Counted from the stretch's first letter, positions 1 through 7,249 are shown. The stretch: DNA of 8,518 nt from Candidatus Eiseniibacteriota bacterium (GCA_023132135.1 JAGLYR010000092.1:1-8518), one strand, 5' to 3'. Program-made: numbers and translations. The notes: generated from the letters alone by a model not told the origin.

Positions 1-966
1 AAGCTCGTCACTTTCCAGGACAACCTGCTGATTCTCCATACTCGCCGCCTTCGAGCCCGTCATTCCAATGAAACCCGTGATCTGGTCGATGGCTCCATCG
101 ACGGTGTCCAGGAGATCTCCGACGGCCTGGCCGTCGTCTTTCCAGAGAGCGTTCTTGAGATCGATGACCATCTGGAATATGTCCACGGACGAATCCATGA
201 CATCCGATGCAAGGAGGTTCACTGTCACTGTGCGATTCGAGTCAATCTGGCGGGAAATCTCTCCTTCGATGCCGCTGTTGATTGTCACGGAACTGACGGT
301 CTCGGTTTCGTAGCTGGCGAGATAGCCGGTCCCCTCCACCATACTTCCCCCCCCCATCAACGAGATCCGCCCGGATTCATGGTCGACGGTGTAGTCCACA
401 CCTTCGACAAACGTCGTCGTTCCGGTCTGGTCCGTGACAACCACCGTCCCGGAGGCAATCCTCCCGTTGACCAGGTCCACCGCAACCCCGACCGCGCCGG
501 CGGTGATTGCCTCATTCTCAACCAGGGTGCTGGTCTGGATGGGAGAGGTGAACGACATGAATCCGGACAGCAGGTACCGGTTGTCAATCTGCGAGGATAT
601 CTGGTCAATCAGCTCTTCCAGCATTGAATCCACGCTGGTACCCATCGGAAAACGACTCTCGGGCAGCTCGTTAGCCCCGCGGAGCGCGATCTCTTTCACC
701 TGCATCAGGATGTCGTTGACCCCCCCCATCACCATCTCCGTGGATGTGGCCCATCGGAGACCATCCGCGACGTTGTCCTGGTACTGCCGGTTGCGGTCGA
801 GACTCCGCTGGAACGAGAGCAGCCGCATCGTACCCGTCGGATCATCGGACGGTTTCTGGATTCTCTTGCCCGTTGCCAGCTGCGTCTGGACGCGCTCAAT
901 ACGCCCCAGTGTGTCGTTGAGAGCATGCATCATCGTGAGCTGCAACCGGTTACTGGGAATTCGCAT
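1..966 (-). CDS. flgL: Flagellar hook-filament junction protein FlgL (HAP3), C-terminus cut by window edge
   Basis: The frame is open from ATG at 964-966 to the left edge, giving 322 residues with no stop. FlgL is the second adaptor between hook and flagellin filament and is exported by the flagellar type III system. The N-terminus (MRIPSNRLQL) and the helical region to about residue 100 follow the flagellin/HAP3 fold, including QLATGKRIQKPSDDP at 29-43. NRYLLSG at 129-135 matches the family's N-x-x-Y-x-F/L-S/A-G signature. Residues about 160-225 form a beta-rich insert (FVEGVDYTVDHESGRISL). Helical sequence returns from about 260. The terminal helix, which I estimate at roughly 50 residues, lies outside the window. 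A GGGAG Shine-Dalgarno (974-978) sits 7 nt before the ATG. It follows flgK, separated by a 129-nt gap full of 37-bp repeats. Family identity rests on the motifs and on the flgK neighbour. Confidence 0.93.
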   Translation of the reverse strand, partial: MRIPSNRLQLTMMHALNDTLGRIERVQTQLATGKRIQKPSDDPTGTMRLLSFQRSLDRNRQYQDNVADGLRWATSTEMVMGGVNDILMQVKEIALRGANELPESRFPMGTSVDSMLEELIDQISSQIDNRYLLSGFMSFTSPIQTSTLVENEAITAGAVGVAVDLVNGRIASGTVVVTDQTGTTTFVEGVDYTVDHESGRISLMGGGSMVEGTGYLASYETETVSSVTINSGIEGEISRQIDSNRTVTVNLLASDVMDSSVDIFQMVIDLKNALWKDDGQAVGDLLDTVDGAIDQITGFIGMTGSKAASMENQQVVLESDEL

Positions 967-983
967 CGTCCGTCTCCCGCGCT

Positions 984-1131
984 GTTAGCCCAACGAATGA
1001 ATCAGCGTCGCCATCATCCCGTTAGCCCAACGAATGAATCAGCGTCGCCATCATCTCGTTAGCCCAACGAATGAATCAGCGTCGCCATCATCCCGTTAGC
1101 CCAACGAATGAATCAGCGTTGCCATCATCTC
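984..1131. repeat. Four-copy 37-bp tandem repeat made from the 3' end of flgK
   Basis: Units start at 984, 1021, 1058 and 1095, exactly 37 bp apart. Units 1 and 3 are identical. Unit 2 differs from them at unit position 36, and unit 4 shares that change plus one more (T for C in the gcgtc/gcgtt segment). The rightmost unit is the genuine end of flgK: it encodes MMATLIHSLG and the TAA stop. The other three lie after the flgK stop. The C/T/C/T alternation at position 36 suggests a two-unit (74-bp) block was duplicated after the first duplication. Removing three units would leave an 18-nt flgK-flgL gap, similar to the other gaps in this operon. Because every copy carries a stop, changes in copy number would not alter the FlgK protein. 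Confidence 0.97.
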
Positions 1132-2469
1132 GTCAATCGTGGCGACCACCCGCGCCATTGCCTGGTACGCGTGCTGGTAGGAGAGCATGTACGCCATCTC
1201 CTCATCCAGGGACACGCCCGAGACTCCAAGGCGCTGGGTCTCAGCACCCAGGACCAGAAGTTCCTCCGCTTCCAGGAAGGACGTGGCCACCCGCGATTCC
1301 TGGCCGATTCTCCCCACGAGGGAACCGTAGAAATCATCGAAGCTGATTGAGCCGCCGACCATGGTGTTGGCCGTGGCGAGGTTTGCAATGGCCAACGCGT
1401 TCCGGCCATCTCCCACCTCACCCTCCGCCGACGCCGCGATGAGATCCAGGTTCGATGCGAGTGCAGGGTCTATCGCTATGTCGGCCGCCGTCACCCTCTC
1501 GGGATCAAAGAAGTTGTTGCCCGTCGACCCATCCAGACCGTAACCGGCCGAGTGCGCGCTGTTGATCCGGGAAACCAGCGCGCCCGCCAAGGCATCCAGA
1601 TCCGCCAGGTATCCGTTGACATACTCGTCCCGCGCTGTGATGTACCCTTCCATGAGCCCGCCTTCGATCAGCACCTCGCGACCCGTGCTCTTCCAGACCA
1701 CGGAGGTCGAATCGGTTGTCCCCCTGACAGACAGCTCCAGCTCACGATGGGTGTTGCCCTGGACCAGGACCTGGGAGTTCAGCCGGATAATGGTCGAGCC
1801 GTCGGAGGATTCCGTAACATCGACACTGATGATCTCCGAGAGCTCGTCGGTCAGGAGATCCCGCTCGTCACGAAGACCGCTCGCCTCGTGGCCTCCCACC
1901 TCGGCATCGATAATGACACCGTTGAGATCTGCAAGACGACCGGACAGCTCGTTGATACGGCTGATCTGAGCTCCGATTTCTTCGTTGAGACTCTGCTTGA
2001 GGTCCCTGAAATTCGCACTCAGGCGGTGAAACGTGCTGCAGAGCTCCTGGCCCCGGAGCAGAACAGCGCTGCGAGTTGCCGATTGCTCCGGATCATTGGC
2101 CAGATCCTGCCATGCGGACCAGAACTCGCCCATGACATCACTCAGGCCGGCGCCCGGCTCGTTGGTAATGGTCTCCACATTGGACAGGTAGTTCTGGATG
2201 CCCGCCCATTTTCCCAAATCACTCATGTGCGAACGGTAGAATTTGTCCAGAACAGCATCCCGCGCCCGCTCGATGTTCCGGACTTCCACGCCGGCGCCGA
2301 CATAGCCGTATCCGCTGTCCATTGCCGCGGCCGCCGCAACAACAGCCCGGCGTCGGGAGTAACCGGGGGAGTTCACATTGGCGATGTTGGTCCCGATCAC
2401 ACTCATCGCCAGCTGGTGCGTCTGAAGCGCCCGCTTGGCGATTTCCAGAGAGGCATTCAAGCTGATCAT
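1096..2469 (-). CDS. flgK: Flagellar hook-associated protein 1 FlgK (HAP1)
   Basis: This 457-residue protein is the first hook-filament junction component; it assembles on the distal hook end after secretion through the flagellar export channel. The N-terminus has the rod/hook/HAP signature, with QLAMSVIGTNIANVNSPGYS at 19-38. The C-terminus (420-457) has the FlgK pattern SLDEEMAYMLSYQHAYQAMA followed by RVVATIDEMMATLI. Both ends form the coiled-coil core in this family. At 457 residues it is shorter than the roughly 547 of enterobacterial FlgK, so the variable outer domain is probably reduced. ATG at 2467-2469 is preceded by GAGGG at 8 nt. It lies 46 nt after flgN, its likely chaperone gene. 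Its last 10 codons and stop are repeated three more times downstream. Confidence 0.96.
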   Translation of the reverse strand: MISLNASLEIAKRALQTHQLAMSVIGTNIANVNSPGYSRRRAVVAAAAAMDSGYGYVGAGVEVRNIERARDAVLDKFYRSHMSDLGKWAGIQNYLSNVETITNEPGAGLSDVMGEFWSAWQDLANDPEQSATRSAVLLRGQELCSTFHRLSANFRDLKQSLNEEIGAQISRINELSGRLADLNGVIIDAEVGGHEASGLRDERDLLTDELSEIISVDVTESSDGSTIIRLNSQVLVQGNTHRELELSVRGTTDSTSVVWKSTGREVLIEGGLMEGYITARDEYVNGYLADLDALAGALVSRINSAHSAGYGLDGSTGNNFFDPERVTAADIAIDPALASNLDLIAASAEGEVGDGRNALAIANLATANTMVGGSISFDDFYGSLVGRIGQESRVATSFLEAEELLVLGAETQRLGVSGVSLDEEMAYMLSYQHAYQAMARVVATIDEMMATLIHSLG

Positions 2470-2515
2470 CGTTCAGTCCCTCGTCTCTGCCGGATGGACC
2501 CGACCCTGCCCGCGC

Positions 2516-3016
2516 TCACGTGACCTGGTCCACCAAGCTGTGATCCTGAGATCGGGCTTTCAGGTTGCCCGAAGCCTCGTACGTCCGCCCTGTCGGTGCA
2601 GCGCCCGTGAGAGCTCCCAGCATCTCCTGAACGAATTCAAGAGAGTGCTCAATCAGCCGCCGGTTCTCGCTGTTCACCCTGCCGATGTTCTCCAGCGTCT
2701 CGCGTATCGCCCTGCCGGTGGCCCGGAGTTCGGTCCCCACTTCGGGCTCCAGGTTCTCCGTCAGCTCCTTCAGAGTGATCCCGCCGAGTCCCAGACCGAG
2801 AACACCGGAGATCTTTTCCATGAGGCCCGCTCGGTCTGCCTCCATCTCCCGGATACGCGCAAGGCACGCCTCCTGGCCGGAGATGCTCTCAAGGATTCCC
2901 GGAACATCGCGCCGGACCAGTGCTTTCTGCTGATTCTGCATCAGCGTTTCCAGCGCCTTCAGGTTCTCCACCTGCTGGGCCAGCAGTACACCAAGATCCC
3001 GCAACAAGGATTCCAT
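2516..3016 (-). CDS. flgN: FlgN-family export chaperone for FlgK/FlgL
   Basis: A 166-residue, helix-rich, cytoplasmic-looking protein with no signal peptide. Residues 1-70 contain long amphipathic helices (LLRDLGVLLAQQVENLKALE), then ALVRRDVPGILESISGQE and REMEADRAGLMEKI. This is the usual FlgN layout: a leucine-rich helix, a short loop around an R-x-D-x-x-x-I/L segment, and a basic/acidic helix ending in R-x-x-L. FlgN binds the C-terminal helices of FlgK and FlgL and delivers them to the export gate. The position directly before flgK and flgL is typical and supports the call, since FlgN sequences are poorly conserved. ATG at 3014-3016 has AGGAG 8 nt upstream. The 49-nt gap from flgJ has no room for flgM, which often sits here in other bacteria. 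Confidence 0.85.
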   Translation of the reverse strand: MESLLRDLGVLLAQQVENLKALETLMQNQQKALVRRDVPGILESISGQEACLARIREMEADRAGLMEKISGVLGLGLGGITLKELTENLEPEVGTELRATGRAIRETLENIGRVNSENRRLIEHSLEFVQEMLGALTGAAPTGRTYEASGNLKARSQDHSLVDQVT

Positions 3017-3065
3017 TCGTGTATCTCCTGATTGTGCCGGGACGCGACTACTCGGGTCCCATCAC

Positions 3066-3899
3066 TCATGACCGATCTTTCGCAGTCCCATTCGCGTGAG
3101 CCGATACCTGCATAAGTTCCATGACCCGGCGCACGTAGTCCCTGGTCTCCCGATAGGGCGGCACCCCACCGTGCCGCTCGACCGCCGCCGGTCCGGCGTT
3201 GTACGCCGCAAGGGCTTTCTTCAGATCCCCCCGCCACCGGTTCAGAAGCTGCCGCAGGTAGCGCGCTCCTCCAAAAATGTTCTGCTCCGGATCGTAGGGA
3301 TCGGCAACTCCGAGATCGCGGGCGGTTTCGTCCATCAATTGCATCAACCCCTTCGCCCCCTTCGGAGAGACCGCGTCCGCCTTTCCCCCCGACTCCTGAG
3401 TGATCACGGCTCTCAGCAGGCCCGGGCTGAGGTTGAATGATCCGGCCGCCCGAGCAATGATTGGGTCGTACCGGGCGACGCGCCGGGGCGCCTCGCCGGC
3501 GGGCCGCTCCACCGGTATCCACCGGGTCATGCCCAAGCCTGCTGCGGGCGGGGAAAACACCCGCGCCGGCGCGTCCGTCTCTCCCCCACTCCTGGCGTGC
3601 AGCTTCGCCTCCAGCATGCGGCCCAGTCCCAGACCACCGGCCTTCGCCAGCGCGCGCGCCAGGTGCTCATCCATGAGCTCGCTCATCAGTCCCGCGCCCG
3701 TCTCCTCGTGAGGCTCTCCAAGAGCCGCCGCGGATTCCCGCATTCCCTTCAGCATCTGAGTCAGAAGCAGCGACTCAAACTCCTGGCAGGCCCGGTGCAG
3801 TTTCTCCTCGCGCCCAGAGGCCGAAGAATCGGAATTCCCCGGCGGCGTGACCCGCCGTGGACCCTGAAAACCGCTCAGCGGCATAGTGAAACCAGCCAT
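3066..3899 (-). CDS. flgJ: FlgJ: rod-binding domain fused to SLT-type lytic transglycosylase
   Basis: A 277-residue, two-domain protein. Residues about 33-100 are the FlgJ N-terminal rod-binding (rod cap) domain, with FESLLLTQMLKGMRES at 41-55 and the glycine-rich AGGLGLGRML near 87-96. A Pro/Ala linker runs to about 140. Residues about 143-262 are a family-1 SLT lytic transglycosylase: catalytic Glu169 in the ES pair (ITQESGG), GLMQLM at 184-189, NIFGGARYL at 207-215 and AAYNAGP at 231-237. These are the Slt70-like motifs, not those of the GH73 glucosaminidase domain found in enteric FlgJ. The expected role is to cap the growing rod in the periplasm and cleave peptidoglycan for its passage. 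No N-terminal signal peptide is visible, consistent with flagellar export. The gene starts 2 nt after the flgI stop, implying translational coupling; AGGG lies 10 nt upstream. Confidence 0.94.
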   Translation of the reverse strand: MAGFTMPLSGFQGPRRVTPPGNSDSSASGREEKLHRACQEFESLLLTQMLKGMRESAAALGEPHEETGAGLMSELMDEHLARALAKAGGLGLGRMLEAKLHARSGGETDAPARVFSPPAAGLGMTRWIPVERPAGEAPRRVARYDPIIARAAGSFNLSPGLLRAVITQESGGKADAVSPKGAKGLMQLMDETARDLGVADPYDPEQNIFGGARYLRQLLNRWRGDLKKALAAYNAGPAAVERHGGVPPYRETRDYVRRVMELMQVSAHANGTAKDRS

Positions 3900-3901
3900 C
3901 T

Positions 3902-5011
3902 TTAGATAACCCTGAGTTCGGCGCGCAGCGCGCCCGCCTGCTTGAGCGCCTGGAAAATGGCGATCATGTCTCTCGGGCTAACACCCAACGCGTTGAGCGC
4001 GCGGGCCAGATCCCTCACGTTAGCCGCCTCTTCCACAGGCACCAGGCCTGTGCTCTCCGTTTCCACCAGGATCGTCGTGTCTTCCGCCAGGACCGTCTCG
4101 CCCTTGGAGAAAGGGGCCGGCTGGGAAACGAACGGTTGGCCCTTGACTTCCACCGAGAGATTGCCATGGGCAATGGCAACCGCCGCTATCGTCACGCGCT
4201 CTCCCGCAACGATGGTTCCGGTTTTCTCATTCACCACCACCCGCGCCGCGACATCCGGTTCCACCTCCAGCGATTCCACCCTCGCCAGAAGCGCCACGCG
4301 GTCTTCTTCTGCCTCCGGGCCGGACTGATTCAGCACAACGGTAGCCGCATCCAAGGCCTGGGCGCGGCCCTCGCCGAGTTCCCCATTGATTACAGAGGCC
4401 ACCCGCCCGGCCGTCGTGAAATCCGGATCGTAGAGGAGAATCGTGATGGCCTCGCTGTCGCTCTCCCCGCTCCACTCGCGCTCGACAATTCCTCCCCCGG
4501 GAACGCGTCCCGCCAGAACATAGTTCTGGCTCACCCGGTCGCTCCCACTCCCCCGGACGCTGAAGCCGCCGACGGACACCGGCCCCTGCGCGATCACATA
4601 GACCGAACCATCGGCCGTGGCCAGAGGGGTATGGAGGAGGGTCCCTCCCTGCAGGCTCTTGGCGTCGCCCATGGAGGAGACGGTGACGTCCACCGTGGCG
4701 CCCCTGCGATGGAAACGGCCGGTGCGCGTCACAACCATGACCGCGGCTGTGTTCCGGGCCCGAATACGATCCTGCGAGACCGAGACACCCATACGCGTGA
4801 GCATGTTCGCAATGGACTGCATGGTGAAAAGGGAAGACTTGGTGTCCCCCGTACCGTCCAGACCAACGACGAGTCCATAGCCCACCAGCTGCAGGTCCCC
4901 GCCCACGTCGATGCGGGCGATATCCTTCAGGCGCACGGCCGCCGAAGCATCCGCCGCGCCAAGACCGATCACTGCCGCGACTGCAAGGATCCAGACAACT
5001 GCGCTTCTCAT
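3902..5011 (-). CDS. flgI: Flagellar P-ring protein FlgI
   Basis: FlgI polymerises around the rod in the peptidoglycan layer. The N-terminus is a Sec signal peptide (MRSAVVWILAVAAVIGLGAA, then DASA), with mature protein probably from AVRLKDIARI. Family motifs follow: LVGYGLVVGLDGTGD near 42-56, FTMQSIANMLTRMGV near 62-76, VTVSSMGDAKSLQGGTLL, and the C-terminal ALNALGVSPRDMIAIFQALK then GALRAEL. Length from this start is 369 residues, close to the 365 of E. coli FlgI. I chose ATG 5009-5011 because GGAG (5019-5022 on the plus strand as ctcc) lies 7 nt upstream. An in-frame ATG at 5027-5029 would add six residues but has only GAG at 7 nt, or GAGG at 2 nt, before it. No cysteine is present, so the disulfide of enteric FlgI is absent. 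Confidence 0.96.
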   Translation of the reverse strand: MRSAVVWILAVAAVIGLGAADASAAVRLKDIARIDVGGDLQLVGYGLVVGLDGTGDTKSSLFTMQSIANMLTRMGVSVSQDRIRARNTAAVMVVTRTGRFHRRGATVDVTVSSMGDAKSLQGGTLLHTPLATADGSVYVIAQGPVSVGGFSVRGSGSDRVSQNYVLAGRVPGGGIVEREWSGESDSEAITILLYDPDFTTAGRVASVINGELGEGRAQALDAATVVLNQSGPEAEEDRVALLARVESLEVEPDVAARVVVNEKTGTIVAGERVTIAAVAIAHGNLSVEVKGQPFVSQPAPFSKGETVLAEDTTILVETESTGLVPVEEAANVRDLARALNALGVSPRDMIAIFQALKQAGALRAELRVI

Positions 5012-5037
5012 CACTCCGCTCCGTTTCATGGCCTCGC

Positions 5038-5670
5038 TCAGAAAATCCAGGACAACACGCGCACCAGAAGATTCGGGCGGCTTCCGTCGGTCAGGAGACC
5101 TTTGCCCTTGTAGCTGATCTTGGCCTCCGCTATGTCCGTGGAATAGATGACGTTGCCGGGTCCGATGTCCTCCGGCCGAACCACGCCGGCGAGGCTGAGG
5201 ATCTCCTGCTCCTCGTTGATCCACACCTCCCGCTCACCCTGGATCACCAGATCGCCGTTGGGGCGGATGTCCACGACCACAGCGGCCATCCGGGCGGTCA
5301 GCCGCCCTTCCCGGCTGAGCTGCCCGGACCCTTCGTGCTTCCGGCCCAGATCCGCCGACAGTCCAAACTCCGGAACGAAGCTGAAGAGCCCTGTGCCCCC
5401 CGCTCCATTCTGGTAGTCGATCTCCGTGTTTCTCCGGGTCGAGAGCCTGGAGGTGTTGCTGGCACTGGCCCGTTCGACGATGGCCACGGTCACGATATCC
5501 CCGATGGCCCGGGCCTTAACGTCGGCGTAGAGGGACACCTGCCGGATCGTAAGAACCGCGGTCTGCCCACCGGTCTCCGCCCGCCCCGCGGTATCGGTCT
5601 GCCCCCGGACGTCACCGGGCACCGCAAGAACCAGTGCCGCGAGCACGCACGAAAGAGTGAACCTTGACAT
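5038..5670 (-). CDS. flgH: Flagellar L-ring protein FlgH
   Basis: FlgH forms the ring in the outer membrane through which the rod passes. The family signature dominates the C-terminal half: GRLTARMAAVVVDIRPNGDL, NEEQEILSLAGVVRPEDI, GPGNVIYSTDIAEAKISYKG. The length (210 residues) fits the family, as does the earlier segment VKARAIGDIVTVAIVERASA. I set the start at ATG 5668-5670 because GGGAGG (5680-5685) lies 9 nt upstream; a TTG at 5677-5679 overlapping the flgA stop would have no proper site. The signal peptide is MSRFTLSCVLAALVLAVPGD, then VRG, cleaved probably before QTD. The only N-terminal cysteine (residue 8, in TLSC) precedes the hydrophobic stretch and is not a good lipobox, unlike the lipoprotein FlgH of enterics. 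Confidence 0.96.
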   Translation of the reverse strand: MSRFTLSCVLAALVLAVPGDVRGQTDTAGRAETGGQTAVLTIRQVSLYADVKARAIGDIVTVAIVERASASNTSRLSTRRNTEIDYQNGAGGTGLFSFVPEFGLSADLGRKHEGSGQLSREGRLTARMAAVVVDIRPNGDLVIQGEREVWINEEQEILSLAGVVRPEDIGPGNVIYSTDIAEAKISYKGKGLLTDGSRPNLLVRVLSWIF

Positions 5671-5675
5671 CTGTG

Positions 5676-6431
5676 TCAACCTCCCAACTGCGGATACACC
5701 GCCAGCTCAATCTCAACCAGGTTCTTGTTCACCACGATGCCGCGGAGCCGTTTTCCGCTCCGCTCATTCCTTACGTCGATCGATTCACCCGCCGCACCGT
5801 CCTGGAGCGCCTTGCCTGTCGCCCGGATCGTAATGCCCCCGATCCTGGCCACGATCAGTATCTTGGCGCCCCGCTCGATGACGGGGACCTCTTCAATGTC
5901 GCCGGCCAGGACCACACGGCCCTCAGGCACTACCCTCCGGGTCCGGCGGCCGACCAGGTCCTCCACCACCGTGAAAAACTCTCCTCCCAGGATCCGGACG
6001 TCCGCTTCTTCAAACCGGATATCCCCCTCCTCGATCAACGCGTGCCTGTCCAAGAGTTCGGCAGTCACGAGCACGCGCCGGAGAACCTCCACGTCCGCGC
6101 TGACGGAGCGCCTGCCTACCTTCTCATCTCCCTTCCAGAAATCCAGCGAGACCAGAACCGGTCCCCGCGCATCGGGCGAACCGGCCAACCGGCAGCGGAT
6201 GTCCAGATCCTGGCCCTCCAGATCCCCCAGCTCGGGAATCCGGGCAGCATGGACCACGACATCTCCCCGATCCCCGAAAGCACGACGGATGCCGTCCTCG
6301 GCCGCGGCCCGGACAGAAGTGCAGGAGATCTCTTCCGCCGAGAGAAACCCTGAAACCGTAGTGAGCGCGAAGAACGCCAGCGCCGCGACCAAGGTGCTGT
6401 GAATCCTCGTGCTGCGTGGAGAGTTACCCAT
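5676..6431 (-). CDS. flgA: Flagellar basal-body P-ring formation protein FlgA
   Basis: FlgA is the periplasmic chaperone needed for P-ring assembly by FlgI, which is encoded two genes downstream. From ATG 6429-6431 the protein has 251 residues. It starts with a basic n-region (NSPRSTRIHS) and a hydrophobic core (TLVAALAFFALTTVSGFL), with probable cleavage after FLSA. The C-terminal half is the SAF/FlgA region: LDRHALIEEGDIRFEEADVR, LVGRRTRRVVPEGRVV, VIERGAKILIVARIGGITIR, ATGKALQDGAAGESIDVRN. The last part is the characteristic G-x-AL-x-DG-x-x-G-x-x-I-x-VRN pattern. An in-frame ATG at 6438-6440 is less likely because the AGGAG site (6441-6445) abuts it with no spacer, whereas it lies 9 nt from the chosen ATG. 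The flgH Shine-Dalgarno is embedded in its last codons, suggesting coupling. Confidence 0.93.
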   Translation of the reverse strand: MGNSPRSTRIHSTLVAALAFFALTTVSGFLSAEEISCTSVRAAAEDGIRRAFGDRGDVVVHAARIPELGDLEGQDLDIRCRLAGSPDARGPVLVSLDFWKGDEKVGRRSVSADVEVLRRVLVTAELLDRHALIEEGDIRFEEADVRILGGEFFTVVEDLVGRRTRRVVPEGRVVLAGDIEEVPVIERGAKILIVARIGGITIRATGKALQDGAAGESIDVRNERSGKRLRGIVVNKNLVEIELAVYPQLGG

Positions 6432-6460
6432 TCCAATCATCTCCTGTCGTCAGACGGCCG

Positions 6461-7249
6461 CTACCTCGCCAGGTTGTTGGCCATGGACATCATTTCTTCC
6501 GAAGCTTTGATGGCCTTGGAGTTGAGCTCGTACGCGCGTTGCGCTGCGATGAGCGCTATCATTTCTTCGACGATGTCCACATTGGAGACTTCCAGGTAAC
6601 CCTGGCCCAGACTCCCCATTCCGTCGGAACCAGGCGTGCCGAAGGTCGGCGCCCCGGAAGCCGGCGTCTCCACAAGAAGGTTCTGCCCGATAGCCTGCAG
6701 CCCGGACGGGTTGACAAACCGCACCAGCTCAATCTGCCCGATAATCTGGGGGGTTGTGTCATCGGCGATGGTCACGGCCACCACTCCATCATCCGAGATG
6801 GTTACATGGCTGGTTCCCCCGGGAAAAGAGATGTCCGGATCAAGGGTGTATCCATCGGTGGTCATGAGGCGGCCCTCGCCGGAAACCTTGAAGCTGCCGT
6901 CCCGCGTGTATGCCTCCCCTCCCTGGGGAAGAAGCACCCGGAAGAACCCGTCGCCACGGATGGCCAGATCGAGCGCATTCCCGCTGGCTATCATCTCTCC
7001 CTGGGAGAACATCCTCAGTGTCGCGACGGGCGCGGTTCCGTAGCCGATTTCCAGGGAAGCCGGCGATTCCTCCCCGCTGGCTCTGGGTTTGCCGGCCACC
7101 TTCGCGTGGTAGTAGAACAGGTCCTGGAATTCGATCCTGCTCTTCTTGAAACCTGTGGTGTTCACGTTGGCCAGGTTGTGGGCAATGATGTCCACGTTGA
7201 GCTGCTGGGCTTTCATGCCCGTGGCAGCCGTCCGCATGGCTCGGATCAT
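6461..7249 (-). CDS. flgG: Flagellar distal rod protein FlgG
   Basis: FlgG (262 residues) builds the distal rod that crosses the peptidoglycan to the hook. The N-terminal rod signature is clear: MIRAMRTAATGMKAQQLNVD, IIAHNLANVNTTGFKKSRIE, with FQDLFYY at 41-47. GDGFFRV at 99-105 and YTRDGSFKVSGEGRLMTTDG are the central FlgE/F/G motifs. The C-terminus has the family repeat: GQGYLEVSNVDIVEEMIALI, AAQRAYELNSKAIKASEEMM, SMANNL. The length matches enteric FlgG (260). FlgG rather than FlgF is supported by FQDLFY and the closing QRAYE-N-KAI-ASEEMM string. ATG 7247-7249 is preceded by GGGAGG about 6 nt upstream. It lies 18 nt after the flgF-like gene. Confidence 0.96.
   Translation of the reverse strand: MIRAMRTAATGMKAQQLNVDIIAHNLANVNTTGFKKSRIEFQDLFYYHAKVAGKPRASGEESPASLEIGYGTAPVATLRMFSQGEMIASGNALDLAIRGDGFFRVLLPQGGEAYTRDGSFKVSGEGRLMTTDGYTLDPDISFPGGTSHVTISDDGVVAVTIADDTTPQIIGQIELVRFVNPSGLQAIGQNLLVETPASGAPTFGTPGSDGMGSLGQGYLEVSNVDIVEEMIALIAAQRAYELNSKAIKASEEMMSMANNLAR

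Noticed and set aside
984-1131. CRISPR array
   Set aside because: The 37-bp units abut with no spacers and are copies of flgK coding sequence.
1552-2523. Long plus-strand open frame of 323 codons opposite flgK
   Set aside because: It is an antisense shadow with no recognisable domain, and the minus-strand FlgK in the same place is well supported at both termini.
4136-5113. Plus-strand open frame of 325 codons opposite flgI
   Set aside because: Antisense shadow in GC-rich sequence, rich in His/Arg/Pro with no domain. FlgI on the minus strand is unambiguous.
5671-5679. TTG start for flgH at 5679, overlapping the flgA stop
   Set aside because: The GGGAGG site would be directly adjacent to it. 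The ATG at 5670 has ideal spacing and a normal signal peptide.
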